This document shows, in pieces, positions 55,508-64,000 of a stretch of DNA of 64,000 bases (position 1 is its first letter; each line of letters opens with the position of its first letter). The translations under genes were made by a program, and so were the position numbers. The notes under the pieces are model-generated. The model saw only the letters and a program-made list of their open reading frames with translations. It was not told the origin of the DNA and searched no databases. The DNA is from Bradyrhizobium sp. CIAT3101. GTDB taxonomy: Bacteria; Pseudomonadota; Alphaproteobacteria; Rhizobiales; Xanthobacteraceae. The stretch covers positions 6,283,001-6,347,000 of the forward strand of contig NZ_CP121634.1 in assembly GCF_029714945.1 (NCBI RefSeq). Direction: 5' to 3'.

Positions 55508-57090
55508 GCGAAGAGACCGTGCACGTACCAGTGGGGCGGAGCGGGCTTGCCGTCGCCGTCGAACACCTCTCCCTCGTAAAGACCATCGCGAAAGATCCAG
55601 AAGCGCAGGCCCTCGGCATCCTCGATGCGGAAATAATCCCGCGTCAGCTGTTTGCCGTCCTGCCGCCACCATTCCATCGCGATGCGTTCGGGTCCTTCCA
55701 CCCGCACCACGGCATGTTTTGCACGCCGCCAGGTGAATTGATGCGGCGGGCCGTCAGGCACGGTCGCGAACGGCACTGTGACCGGCTCCGGCTTGTCGAA
55801 CAGCCGTAGCGGACGCAGTGGCGGCTCGCTTTCGGCGCGCGCCGGCCATTCGGCCTGCATGGCGGCGGTGAGATGATGCTGCGCTGGCGCGGCCAGCACC
55901 GCCTGTTCGGGGATATGGGTGTCCTGCGGCAGATGCACGACGACGCGTTTTCCGCCGATACGCGCGGCGATGCGGTCGATCAGCGCGGCCAGCTCGTCAT
56001 TGTCGTGGACATGGGCGTCGAGATCGCGCTGCTCCTGCACCACGATCTCGGTACGGCTCGCCGACAACCGCACCATGTCGAAGCCGAAGCCGGGATCGAG
56101 GGGATCGGCAAGCGCATCGAGACGCTCGCGGAACAGCCGGTCGATCACTTTGCTTCGCGTCACGGGACGCCCGGTCTCGACCATGATCGCGCGCACCACG
56201 CCGTCGGTGCGGAAGAACGCGGCCTCCAGGCGCCGCGCGCCCTTGCCTTGTTTTTCCATGGAGGCGATCAGCGTATCGGCCAGCCGCGACAGCGTCATCG
56301 CGATCATGGTGTCGGTCGCGATCGGCTCGGCAAAGCGCTTTTCCACGATGTAGTCGGGCAGCGGTTTTCGCGGGCTGATCGGCGCATCGCCCTGCCCCAG
56401 CGCATGCGCGAGCAGCGTGGAGAACCGCGCGCCGAACCGCGCCGTGATTTCACTCGGCGCGCGCGAGGCAACATCGCCGATCGTCTTCAGCCCGGCGCGC
56501 CGCAGGCCGGTGGTGATCATCTCGTCCGCACCGAGCGCGGACACCGGAAACCGGTCGATCGCCGCGGCCTCGCCGCCATCGGCAACGATAACGCCAGGCG
56601 TCTGCCGCGTCAGCGTGCGCGCGCAGACCGAGGTCCCGGCGATCGCCGCGCTGACGGCAAAACCTTGTCGCGCCAGCGCGCGAACCAGCGTCTGCAACAA
56701 CGCAGCCTCGCCGCCGAACAGATGCGCGCAGCCGGTGATGTCCAAAAACAGCCCGTGCGGCGGATCGAGCGCCACCAGCGGCGTGAAGCGGTCGCAACAG
56801 TCGGCGATGTCGCTGAGCGTCTTCGCATCGGCCACGACATCGGCGTCGAACACTTTTAAATCCGGGCACATCGCCCGCGCGTTCGCGAGCGGCTGGCCGA
56901 TGTGCAGGCCGAGCCGCTCAGCAGCTTCATCCAGCGCATGGATCACCAGCGCATTGTTCTCCTTGATGACGACAATGCTGGGCTCGTTGCCATTACCCAG
57001 CGCGCCGAAGAACCGCTGGATCCGGTCGATGGGCAGGCGCGGCAGCCACAGGCTGAGGATACGCCGATGGTTCAGAGAACTGGCACTCAT
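55504..57090 (-). CDS. imuB: ImuB, non-catalytic Y-family polymerase homologue
   Basis: A 528-residue Y-family-like protein of the ImuB type, which recruits DnaE2 to the beta clamp rather than synthesising DNA itself. At the N-terminus, where active polymerases have the metal-binding DxDxF, ImuB has ILSLWLPRLPIDRI, so the catalytic carboxylates are absent, as expected. FDADVVADAKTLSDIADCCD and DPPHGLFLDITGCAHLFGG are the characteristic palm remnants, and the C-terminal part carries the clamp-binding/DnaE2-interaction region. The start at 57090 (MSASSLNH) overlaps the 3' end of imuA by 98 bases; the dnaE2 start overlaps its stop. Confidence 0.9.
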   Translation of the reverse strand: MSASSLNHRRILSLWLPRLPIDRIQRFFGALGNGNEPSIVVIKENNALVIHALDEAAERLGLHIGQPLANARAMCPDLKVFDADVVADAKTLSDIADCCDRFTPLVALDPPHGLFLDITGCAHLFGGEAALLQTLVRALARQGFAVSAAIAGTSVCARTLTRQTPGVIVADGGEAAAIDRFPVSALGADEMITTGLRRAGLKTIGDVASRAPSEITARFGARFSTLLAHALGQGDAPISPRKPLPDYIVEKRFAEPIATDTMIAMTLSRLADTLIASMEKQGKGARRLEAAFFRTDGVVRAIMVETGRPVTRSKVIDRLFRERLDALADPLDPGFGFDMVRLSASRTEIVVQEQRDLDAHVHDNDELAALIDRIAARIGGKRVVVHLPQDTHIPEQAVLAAPAQHHLTAAMQAEWPARAESEPPLRPLRLFDKPEPVTVPFATVPDGPPHQFTWRRAKHAVVRVEGPERIAMEWWRQDGKQLTRDYFRIEDAEGLRFWIFRDGLYEGEVFDGDGKPAPPHWYVHGLFA

Positions 57091-57793
57091 CACATTTCCA
57101 TTCCATGATCCACCGGCCACACGGGCCATGACGATTACGCAACAGCTCGACATCGAAGCGCGGCGCGCCCCACGCGCTCCAAGGCGCCGCAGGCATTGAT
57201 GCTGACCCCGGCGGCGAATGCGCCGCACGCAGCATCCATCGCGTCTCCGCGGTCGAGGGCAGCGGCTGCGCCGCCATCCGCAACAAGAGGCCGGTGACGC
57301 CGGAGGATTGCGCGGCCAGCGTCAGCTTGCGGCTCGCCACCAGATCGAACTGGCGCGTCTCACCCCAGAGCTCGAGCACGACAGCACCGAGCGCATCGCA
57401 GGCGAGCGCATCGGCCGAGGTGCGCAGCGCGCTCTCGACGTCAGCCGCACGCACCATCACCACGCGGCGCGGATCGAGGCCGAGTTCGGCAAGGCCGCTC
57501 ATCGACAACGCACCGGTTTCAAGTTCCGAAAAATCCTGCCGCACCCACAACAGCGGCCGTTGCGTCGTGACGCGGCCCGCAAGGCCGGTGACGAAACCGG
57601 TCGCGGCCGCGCCCTGACGCCCCTCGCAAAACACCTCGTGGATCGCCGCGCGTGCGAGCCCGCCTTTCAAGGCGCGGTCGACCTCACCATGGCCGAGCGC
57701 AACGCGGTCGCGATGATGCACGACTTCCGCCGTCTCGATCCGTTCGATCTGGCTGCGCAAGGTCGCAAGCGCGCTCATGCGTGCGCCGCTCAT
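56993..57793 (-). CDS. imuA: ImuA, RecA-like mutasome protein
   Basis: A 266-residue ImuA protein, a RecA-fold relative that cooperates with ImuB and DnaE2 in SOS mutagenesis. GLARAAIHEVFCEGRQGAAA and RRVVMVRAADVESALRTSAD are family blocks. The ATG at 57793 is preferred because AAGGAG lies 9-14 bases upstream. A start at 57856 would be only three bases from the LexA operator and leave no room for a promoter. The 3' end overlaps imuB in a different frame. It is the first gene of the damage-inducible operon. Confidence 0.85.
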   Translation of the reverse strand: MSGARMSALATLRSQIERIETAEVVHHRDRVALGHGEVDRALKGGLARAAIHEVFCEGRQGAAATGFVTGLAGRVTTQRPLLWVRQDFSELETGALSMSGLAELGLDPRRVVMVRAADVESALRTSADALACDALGAVVLELWGETRQFDLVASRKLTLAAQSSGVTGLLLRMAAQPLPSTAETRWMLRAAHSPPGSASMPAAPWSAWGAPRFDVELLRNRHGPCGRWIMEWKCDECQFSEPSAYPQPVAAAPAHRPDPAVLRRAG

Positions 57794-57858
57794 GCTCGCC
57801 GCTCCTTCAGAGGTGATTGCCGAGATCTCAAAAATAAGAACCTGCGGCTGGCTCATTT

Positions 57859-57873
57859 GTTCATGATATGTTC
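57859..57873. promoter_or_regulatory. LexA (SOS) operator GTTC-N7-GTTC between imuA and the radical SAM gene
   Basis: The sequence GTTC-ATGATAT-GTTC exactly matches the alphaproteobacterial SOS box. It sits 66 bases upstream of the chosen imuA start and 83 bases upstream of the divergent radical SAM gene. A TATATT-like -10 for leftward transcription partly overlaps its right side (about 57875-57880). It very likely represses imuA-imuB-dnaE2; control of the rightward genes is probable by position. Confidence 0.9.
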
Positions 57874-57955
57874 TAATATAAAGCTAACGGCGTGCGAAGA
57901 GTCAATCGAATTGGCGCTCCGTTGGATTCATGAGCTGAATCAAAGGGATTCCGGG

Positions 57956-59191
57956 ATGGACGTACAACGCAAGCTGGAGATCCTGGCTGACGCCGCCAAG
58001 TACGACGCCTCCTGTGCCTCCAGCGGCACCGAAAAGCGGGATTCCAGCGACGGCAAGGGCATGGGCTCGACCGCGCCCGGCATGGGCATCTGTCATTCCT
58101 ACGCGCCGGATGGGCGCTGCATCTCGCTGCTCAAGGTGCTGCTCACCAACGCCTGCAATTACGATTGCCTCTATTGCGTCAACCGCGCCTCCTCCAACGT
58201 GCCGCGCGCCCGCTTCACCATCGACGAGGTGGTCAAGCTGACGCTCGACTTCTACCGGCGCAATTACATCGAAGGCCTGTTTCTCTCCTCCGGCATCATC
58301 CGCAGTCCCGACTACACCATGGAGCAGGTTGTCAGCGTCGCGCGAAAACTGCGCGAGGAGCATCACTTCCGCGGCTACATCCATCTCAAGACCATTCCGG
58401 AAGCCGACGACGCGCTGATCACGGAGGCCGGCAAATATGCCGATCGTCTCTCCATCAACATCGAGATGCCTGAGGAGACGAGCCTGCAGCAATTCGCGCC
58501 GGAGAAGGACGTGCGCGCGATCCGCCGCACCATGGGCCGGCTGCGGCTGAAGCTCGACGAGGCCGAGGATATCAGCAGCACAAAGACAAAAGCAAAACCG
58601 CAGCGTTTTGCGCCGGCAGGACAAAGCACGCAGATGATCGTCGGCGCTGACGCGGCCTCCGATCACACCATTCTTCACACAAGTTCAAATCTCTACGGCT
58701 CATACAAATTGAGGCGCGTCTATTACTCCGCCTTCAGCCCGATCCCCGATGCCAGCCGCGCCTTGCCTCTGGTCCAGCCGCCGCTGCTGCGCGAGCACCG
58801 GCTCTACCAGGCCGACTGGCTGATGCGGTTCTACGGTTTCGACGTTGCAGAGATCGTCGACGACAGCGCCATGCTGCCGCTCGACATCGATCCAAAGCTC
58901 GCCTGGGCGCTGCGCCACCGCGACCGTTTCCCGCTCGACGTCAACCGTGCCAGCCGCGAGGAGCTGTTGCGCGTGCCGGGCTTCGGCACCAAGGCGGTCG
59001 AGCGCATCATCGCCACGCGGCGCACCACCACGATCCGCCTCTCCGATCTGGCGCGGCTGCACGTGCCCCGCAACAAGGCACTGCTGTTCATCGTGCTCAG
59101 CGATCACCGGCCCGCACCGCATCGTCTCGACGAGGCGCGCCTGATCGAACGATTCAAGCCGAAGGCAACGCAACTGGGGTTTGGCTTCTGA
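57956..59191 (+). CDS. UDG-linked radical SAM protein, putative DNA repair or modification factor
   Basis: A 411-residue radical SAM enzyme of the TIGR03916-type family found beside UdgX-like glycosylases. The 4Fe-4S ligands are Cys67, Cys71 and Cys74 in NACNYDCLYCVNR. ASSNVPRARFTIDEVVKLTL follows. At about residues 327-355 is a helix-hairpin-helix domain (LDVNRASREELLRVPGFGTK) that would bind DNA. The ATG at 57956 is chosen because it begins the conserved region. The stop overlaps the udgX start (TGATG), so the two are made together. The reaction is not known, but damage-linked DNA chemistry is suggested by the SOS box and neighbours. Confidence 0.9.
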   Translation: MDVQRKLEILADAAKYDASCASSGTEKRDSSDGKGMGSTAPGMGICHSYAPDGRCISLLKVLLTNACNYDCLYCVNRASSNVPRARFTIDEVVKLTLDFYRRNYIEGLFLSSGIIRSPDYTMEQVVSVARKLREEHHFRGYIHLKTIPEADDALITEAGKYADRLSINIEMPEETSLQQFAPEKDVRAIRRTMGRLRLKLDEAEDISSTKTKAKPQRFAPAGQSTQMIVGADAASDHTILHTSSNLYGSYKLRRVYYSAFSPIPDASRALPLVQPPLLREHRLYQADWLMRFYGFDVAEIVDDSAMLPLDIDPKLAWALRHRDRFPLDVNRASREELLRVPGFGTKAVERIIATRRTTTIRLSDLARLHVPRNKALLFIVLSDHRPAPHRLDEARLIERFKPKATQLGFGF

Positions 59192-60633
59192 TGCAGTACA
59201 TCATCCTCGACACCGAAACCGATTTCGACGGCTGGCGCAAAGCCGCGCGCAGCCTCGTGCTTCATCATGTGCAGCCCGTCGATGTCACCTGGGCCGTGCA
59301 AGGCGGCGAAGCGGACTTGTTCGCACCGTCCGCGCCGTCTCCGATCCTCGAGGTGAACGATGGCACCTTCAGCGTGTCCGCAAAATTCGTCGACCTCGCC
59401 CAGGCCGCCATCCTGCATCGCGATCCCGAGCGCTTTGCGATCCTCTATCGCCTGCTCTGGCGATTGAGGGACAATCACGATCTCATCGAGGTCGCAACCG
59501 ATGCTGACGTCGCGCTGGTCACGGCGATGGCGAGAGCGGTTCACCGCGACGAGCACAAGATGCACGCCTTCGTGCGCTTTCGCGAGATCGGTCGCGAACG
59601 CGCGGCGCATTATGTCGCCTGGTTCGAGCCGGAGCATCACATCGTCGAGCTCGCAGCCCCGTTCTTCGCCAAGCGCTTTGCGGACATGCCCTGGTCGATC
59701 CTGACGCCCGATCTCTGCGCGCATTGGGACGGACACGCGTTGTCGTTCACGCCGGGCGTGAGCAAGAGCGAGGCGCCGGGCGAAGACCGGCTGGAAGAAA
59801 CCTGGCGGCGTTACTACGCCAGCATCTTCAACCCGGCGCGGTTGAAGGTGAAGGCGATGCAGACGGAGATGCCGAAGAAATACTGGAGGAACCTGCCCGA
59901 GGCCTCGATCATTAAACCCTTGATCGAGGATGCCGAGCGCATGACCGGCGCCATGATCGCCAATGCCGCAACCGATCCGCACAAGCCTCAGAAGCGGCCG
60001 GAGGCTCCGATGATACGCAAGACCGTTGCCAACGATCTCGAAGCGCTCCGCGAGGAGGCCGCGCATTGCCGTGCCTGCCCGCTCTACAAGGACGCGACGC
60101 AGACCGTGTTCGGCGAAGGTCCGAAGGACGCCACCATCATGCTGGTCGGCGAGCAGCCCGGCGACAAGGAAGACCTCGCCGGCCATCCCTTCGTCGGGCC
60201 GGCCGGCCAGATGCTCGACCGCGCGCTCGCGGAAGCCGGCGTCGATCGCAGCAAGGTCTACGTCACCAACGCCGTGAAGCACTTCAAATTCGTGCCGCGC
60301 GGAAAGATCCGCCTGCACCAGAAGCCGGCGACGCCGGAGATCAAGGCCTGCCGGCAATGGTATGAGCGGGAAGTTTCGGCAATCCAGCCCGAGCTCATCG
60401 TGGCGATGGGCGCCACCGCCGCGCAGACCGTGTTCGGCAAGATCACGCCGATCGGCAAGACCCGCGGCCGGCTCATAGACCTCCCCGACGGACGCAAGGC
60501 TCTGGTGACGGTGCATCCGTCCTATCTGCTGCGGCTCCCCGATCCCCAAGCGAAGGTGCTGGAATATCAGCGCTTTGTCGAGGATCTGACGATCGCAGCC
60601 CGCTTGCAGAAGAAGTCCGCCCACGCCGCCTGA
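59191..60633 (+). CDS. udgX: UdgX-type uracil-DNA glycosylase fused to a DUF4130 domain
   Basis: A 480-residue two-domain protein. Residues about 1-250 form the TIGR03915/DUF4130-type domain that accompanies UDGs (MQYIILDTETDFDGWRKAAR). Residues about 270-475 are a family-4-like uracil-DNA glycosylase. Motif A is GEQPGDKED (from residue 320) and the second motif is VHPSYLLR (His442). The UdgX-specific insertion reads RGKIRLHQKP with His376 at the position that crosslinks to uracil-DNA in UdgX enzymes. The Cys-rich CRACPLY suggests an Fe-S cluster. It follows the radical SAM gene with a one-base overlap. Confidence 0.9.
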   Translation: MQYIILDTETDFDGWRKAARSLVLHHVQPVDVTWAVQGGEADLFAPSAPSPILEVNDGTFSVSAKFVDLAQAAILHRDPERFAILYRLLWRLRDNHDLIEVATDADVALVTAMARAVHRDEHKMHAFVRFREIGRERAAHYVAWFEPEHHIVELAAPFFAKRFADMPWSILTPDLCAHWDGHALSFTPGVSKSEAPGEDRLEETWRRYYASIFNPARLKVKAMQTEMPKKYWRNLPEASIIKPLIEDAERMTGAMIANAATDPHKPQKRPEAPMIRKTVANDLEALREEAAHCRACPLYKDATQTVFGEGPKDATIMLVGEQPGDKEDLAGHPFVGPAGQMLDRALAEAGVDRSKVYVTNAVKHFKFVPRGKIRLHQKPATPEIKACRQWYEREVSAIQPELIVAMGATAAQTVFGKITPIGKTRGRLIDLPDGRKALVTVHPSYLLRLPDPQAKVLEYQRFVEDLTIAARLQKKSAHAA

Positions 60634-60757
60634 GCCGGCTGTCACGCACAGCAACAGAGCGTGGATAAGTTCCATCATTTCAACCGCGTGGCCGCCATTT
60701 CAACCGCCTGTCACATGCCGCGCGCAAAATCGGGGCCTTGGGACAGGAGAATTTCCA

Positions 60758-62380
60758 ATGAGTGACGTTGCTTTGCCAGGCTCCATCGAGCCGGCCTTGA
60801 GTAAGGGGCCAGACCTCAATCGCGGATTTCACCCGCTGACCGGCGTGATCTATATGGGGGTGATCGCCGCCGCTCTGCTTTTCGTCGCCTACAGCATCTG
60901 GGTCGACGTCGATGCAGCCGGCGCGCAGGTCAAGACCATCGCCCCCTTCCTCCTGCTCTTCGTCGCGCTTCTGATCGCACTCGGCTTCGAGTTCGTGAAC
61001 GGCTTCCACGACACCGCCAACGCGGTCGCGACCGTGATCTACACCCGCTCGCTGCCCGCCCACGTCGCCGTGGTGTGGTCCGGCATGTTCAACCTGTTCG
61101 GCGTGCTGCTGTCCTCGGGCGCGGTCGCTTTCGGCATCGTCTCGCTGCTGCCGGTCGAGCTGATCCTCCAGGTCGGCTCCAGCGCAGGCTTCGCGATGGT
61201 GTTCGCACTGTTGATCTCTGCCATCATCTGGAACGTCGGCACCTGGTATTTCGGCCTGCCGGCCTCGAGCTCGCACACCCTGATCGGCTCGATCATGGGC
61301 GTCGGCATCATGAACGCGGTCCTGCACGGCCGCAGCGGCACCTCGGGCGTCGACTGGTCCCAGGCCACCAACATCGGCAAGGCGCTGCTGCTGTCGCCGC
61401 TGTTCGGCTTCGCGCTCGCCGCCGGCCTGCTACTGATCCTGCGCACCGCGCTGCTGCGCGCCACGCCGGCCCTGTTCGGCGAGCCGAAGGGCGACCAGCC
61501 GCCGCCGTGGTGGATCCGCGGCATCCTGATCCTCACCTGCACGCTGGTGAGCTTCTTCCACGGCTCCAATGACGGTCAGAAGGGCATGGGCTTGATCATG
61601 CTGATCCTGATCGGCACGGTGCCGACTGCGTACGCGCTCAACCGCGCGCTCCCGGAAGGCCAGATCGCCGCGTTCATCCAGAACTCGGACGCCGCCAGCA
61701 AGATCATCGAAGGCAAGGCCGCCGGCTACAGCGTGATCGGCAATCCGCGCCCCGCCGTGACCAACTATGTCGCGCAGCACGAAGTCAACGGCGGCACGTT
61801 CCCGTCGCTCGCCGTGCTCGTGCGCGACATCGCCAAGCAGGTGACCACCTACGGCTCGCTCGCCAAGGTGCCGGCCGACCTCGTCGGCAACACCCGCAAC
61901 GACATGTACCTCGTCTCGGAAGCACTCCGCTTCCTGATGAAGGACAAGGAAGCCGAGCTCAGCGCCAACGACGTCGCCGTGCTCAACGCCTACAAGGGCT
62001 CGCTCGACAGCGCCACGAAGTTCATCCCCGGCTGGGTGAAGATCGCGGTCGCCATCGCGCTTGGCCTCGGCACCATGGTCGGCTGGAAGCGCATCGTCGT
62101 GACGGTCGGCGAGAAGATCGGCAAGACGCACCTGACCTACGCGCAGGGCGCCTGCGCCGAGATCACGGCGGCTGCCACCATTGCCGCCGCCGACATCTAT
62201 GGCCTGCCGGTGTCGACCACCCACGTGCTGTCGTCCGGCATCGCCGGCACCATGGCCGCCAACGGCTCCGGCCTGCAATGGTCCACGATCCGCAACATCG
62301 CCATGGCCTGGGTGCTGACCCTGCCGGCCGCGATGATCATCTCGGGCACGCTGTACTATCTGTTCTCTCACCTCTTCTGA
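60758..62380 (+). CDS. pit: inorganic phosphate transporter, PiT family
   Basis: A 540-residue inner-membrane transporter of the PiT family, importing metal-phosphate complexes by proton symport. The N-terminal signature NGFHDTANAVATVIYTR and the C-terminal inverted repeat (EITAAATIAAADIYGLPVST) are both present. About ten transmembrane helices flank a long soluble loop (residues about 300-420), as in large PiT proteins. It is a single gene 125 bases after udgX and is followed by a strong terminator. Low phosphate control cannot be shown; a Pho-box-like pair was not found. Confidence 0.95.
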   Translation: MSDVALPGSIEPALSKGPDLNRGFHPLTGVIYMGVIAAALLFVAYSIWVDVDAAGAQVKTIAPFLLLFVALLIALGFEFVNGFHDTANAVATVIYTRSLPAHVAVVWSGMFNLFGVLLSSGAVAFGIVSLLPVELILQVGSSAGFAMVFALLISAIIWNVGTWYFGLPASSSHTLIGSIMGVGIMNAVLHGRSGTSGVDWSQATNIGKALLLSPLFGFALAAGLLLILRTALLRATPALFGEPKGDQPPPWWIRGILILTCTLVSFFHGSNDGQKGMGLIMLILIGTVPTAYALNRALPEGQIAAFIQNSDAASKIIEGKAAGYSVIGNPRPAVTNYVAQHEVNGGTFPSLAVLVRDIAKQVTTYGSLAKVPADLVGNTRNDMYLVSEALRFLMKDKEAELSANDVAVLNAYKGSLDSATKFIPGWVKIAVAIALGLGTMVGWKRIVVTVGEKIGKTHLTYAQGACAEITAAATIAAADIYGLPVSTTHVLSSGIAGTMAANGSGLQWSTIRNIAMAWVLTLPAAMIISGTLYYLFSHLF

Positions 62381-62401
62381 GAGAGCACCGCCACTCACAT
62401 C

Positions 62402-62432
62402 AAAGGGCCCGTGCGATGCACGGGCCCTTTTT
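62402..62432. terminator. intrinsic terminator between pit and the convergent M20 gene
   Basis: A perfect hairpin aaagggcccgtgc / gcacgggcccttt with a three-base loop, followed by a T-run for rightward transcription. Its A-rich left side lets it act for the leftward M20 gene as well. Confidence 0.9.
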
Positions 62433-62453
62433 CATGTCTGCCTGCGTCTTGGC

Positions 62454-63626
62454 TTACGACGCCGCGAGCTGTTCCTCGACCAGCTTGACCCAGTACGACG
62501 TGCCGAACACGATCGCCTCGTCGTTGAAATTATAGGCGGGGTGATGCAGGCCCGCGCTGTCGCCGTTGCCGCAGAAGATGAACGCGCCGGGACGCGCTTC
62601 CAGCATGTAGGCGAAATCCTCGCCGCCCATCAGCGGCGACATCTCGAGCACATTGGCATCGCCTGCGACCTGCCTGGCGATGCGCGACGCCACCTCGGTC
62701 TCCGCGGCGTGGTTGTTCACCACGGGATAGTTGCGCTTGTAGTGCAGATCGATCTTCGCACCTGTGATCTGGGCGACGCCCGCCACGACTTCGCGCACCC
62801 GCTTCTCGACCAGCTTGCGCACCTCCGGCGTCAGCGTGCGGATCGTTCCCCTCAGCGTCGCGGTTTGCGGGATGACGTTGCGGGCGTTGCCGGCGTGGAA
62901 TTCGCAGATCGAGATCACGGCCGATTCCAGCGGATCGACGCTGCGCGCGACGATCGACTGCAACGCGGTGATCAGCTGCGCACCGACCAGAACGGAATCG
63001 ATACATTTGTGCGGACGCGCGGCGTGGCCGCCGAGGCCCTCGATCATGAGGTCGACCTCGTCGGTCGCCGCCATGATCGGGCCCGGCCGGATCGCAAACG
63101 AGCCGATCGGAATGCCGGGGCCGTTGTGCATGCCGTAGACCTGCTCGATGCCGAAGCGCTCCATCATGCCGTCCTTGACCATGGCCGCGCCACCGGCGCC
63201 GCCTTCCTCGGCCGGCTGGAAGATCACGACGGCGTCGCCGGCGAAGTTGCGGGTCTCGGCGAGATAGCGCGCGGCGCCGAGCAGCATCGCGGTGTGCCCG
63301 TCATGGCCGCAGGCGTGCATCTTGCCCGGAGTCTTGGACGCGTAAGGCAGGTTGGTCTGCTCATCGACAGGCAGCGCGTCCATGTCGGCCCGCATGCCGA
63401 TCACCTTGAGCCCCTCGCCGGCCGGCTTGTTGCCCTTGATCACGCCCACCACGCCGGTCTGACCGATGCCGGTCACGACCTCGTCGCAGCCGAACTCGCG
63501 CAGGCGATCCGCGACGAATGCTGCGGTGCGGTGGACATCATACAGCAGCTCGGGGTGCTGGTGGATGTCCCGCCGCCAGGCCTGGATGTCGGGTTGAAGG
63601 TCGGCGACGCGATTCACGATGGGCAT
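62454..63626 (-). CDS. M20D amidohydrolase (hippurate hydrolase-like)
   Basis: A 390-residue M20D metal amidohydrolase of the HipO/IAA-amino-acid hydrolase group, cleaving N-acyl amino acids. The di-metal site is visible: Cys and His in MHACGHDGHTAM, Glu-Glu in QPAEEGG, and a late His in GLHHPAYNFND; LMIEGLGGHAARPH is the dimerisation-domain landmark. The start (MPIVNRVADLQPDIQAWRRD) fits family members. It lies between the pit terminator and a GMC oxidoreductase on the opposite strand. Substrate is unknown. Confidence 0.9.
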   Translation of the reverse strand: MPIVNRVADLQPDIQAWRRDIHQHPELLYDVHRTAAFVADRLREFGCDEVVTGIGQTGVVGVIKGNKPAGEGLKVIGMRADMDALPVDEQTNLPYASKTPGKMHACGHDGHTAMLLGAARYLAETRNFAGDAVVIFQPAEEGGAGGAAMVKDGMMERFGIEQVYGMHNGPGIPIGSFAIRPGPIMAATDEVDLMIEGLGGHAARPHKCIDSVLVGAQLITALQSIVARSVDPLESAVISICEFHAGNARNVIPQTATLRGTIRTLTPEVRKLVEKRVREVVAGVAQITGAKIDLHYKRNYPVVNNHAAETEVASRIARQVAGDANVLEMSPLMGGEDFAYMLEARPGAFIFCGNGDSAGLHHPAYNFNDEAIVFGTSYWVKLVEEQLAAS

Positions 63627-63729
63627 GGAGGGTCTCGAACTTTGTTGAAAATGCAGCTCTGTCTACCATGCAAGCACCAGTCCACCCAACTGCCAAGGGA
63701 TGCCAAGGGATCGGGTCTCGGCCATGCGG

Positions 63730-63750
63730 CATGGCCGGACTTGTCCCGGT
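63730..63750. repeat. diverged copy of a short palindromic repeat
   Basis: catggccggacttgtcccgg closely resembles the palindrome at 51258-51280. Its right arm is degraded (ggtcct instead of ggccat). It sits between the M20 gene and the GMC oxidoreductase, in a gap with no other feature apart from a duplicated 10-mer (tgccaaggga) nearby. Confidence 0.45.
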
Positions 63751-63783
63751 CCTCTCCGTCTGCCTATTAGGATTGAACGTTGA

Positions 63784-64000
<217 letters not shown>

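Noticed and set aside
60634..60757. Pho box upstream of pit
   Set aside because: Two CTGTCAC-like half-sites exist (near 60639 and 60710) but are about 70 bases apart, not in the tandem spacing of a Pho box.

Overview
This is a GC-rich alphaproteobacterial chromosome segment, most likely Bradyrhizobium or a close relative. The basis is the protein families: a MucR/Ros-type regulator, a DUF5330-sufE pair, a TIGR03808/TIGR03809-like pair, the imuA-imuB-dnaE2 mutagenesis cassette with a GTTC-N7-GTTC LexA box, and several short palindromic intergenic repeats of the kind common in that genus. Organism assignment is inference. No rRNA, tRNA, CRISPR array, integrase or transposase was recognised.

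Layout. 1-11.9 kb: the start of a leftward gene cut by the window edge, DUF5330 protein, sufE, MucR-type regulator, two membrane glycosyltransferase-like proteins, a class II aldolase, an M20 dipeptidase, a HerA-like ATPase and two small DUF proteins. 12.0-22.3 kb: folate genes folP-folB-folK, then the methylmalonyl-CoA mutase region (small-subunit homologue, GFA-type protein, catalytic subunit, DUF3298 protein, Bug-type binding protein, meaB, pcp), much of it joined by ATGA overlaps. 22.5-24.8 kb: a Tat-exported beta-helix protein and its convergent repeat-bearing neighbour. 25.3-28.2 kb: leftward ECF sigma, anti-sigma and subtilase genes. 28.7-31.0 kb: a diguanylate cyclase and a DUF2336 protein.

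31.0-35.0 kb is a compositionally distinct insert with a large RapA-like SNF2 helicase and an upstream 320-residue protein that I do not recognise. It is the best candidate for an undescribed, possibly anti-phage, system. After it come a SigF-type ECF sigma and its NrsF-like membrane anti-sigma, an enoyl-CoA hydratase, an acetyl-CoA hydrolase/transferase, a TolC-like protein, a P-loop protein, an amidohydrolase, a LysE exporter, a heavy-metal-type RND pump with its adaptor, an apparently permuted class III CoA-transferase and an SDR.

52.1-60.6 kb is a DNA-damage locus. imuA-imuB-dnaE2 run left and a radical SAM gene plus a UdgX-type uracil-DNA glycosylase run right, from one intergenic region holding a perfect GTTC-N7-GTTC site. 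The window ends with a Pit phosphate transporter, an M20 amidohydrolase and the start of a GMC oxidoreductase.
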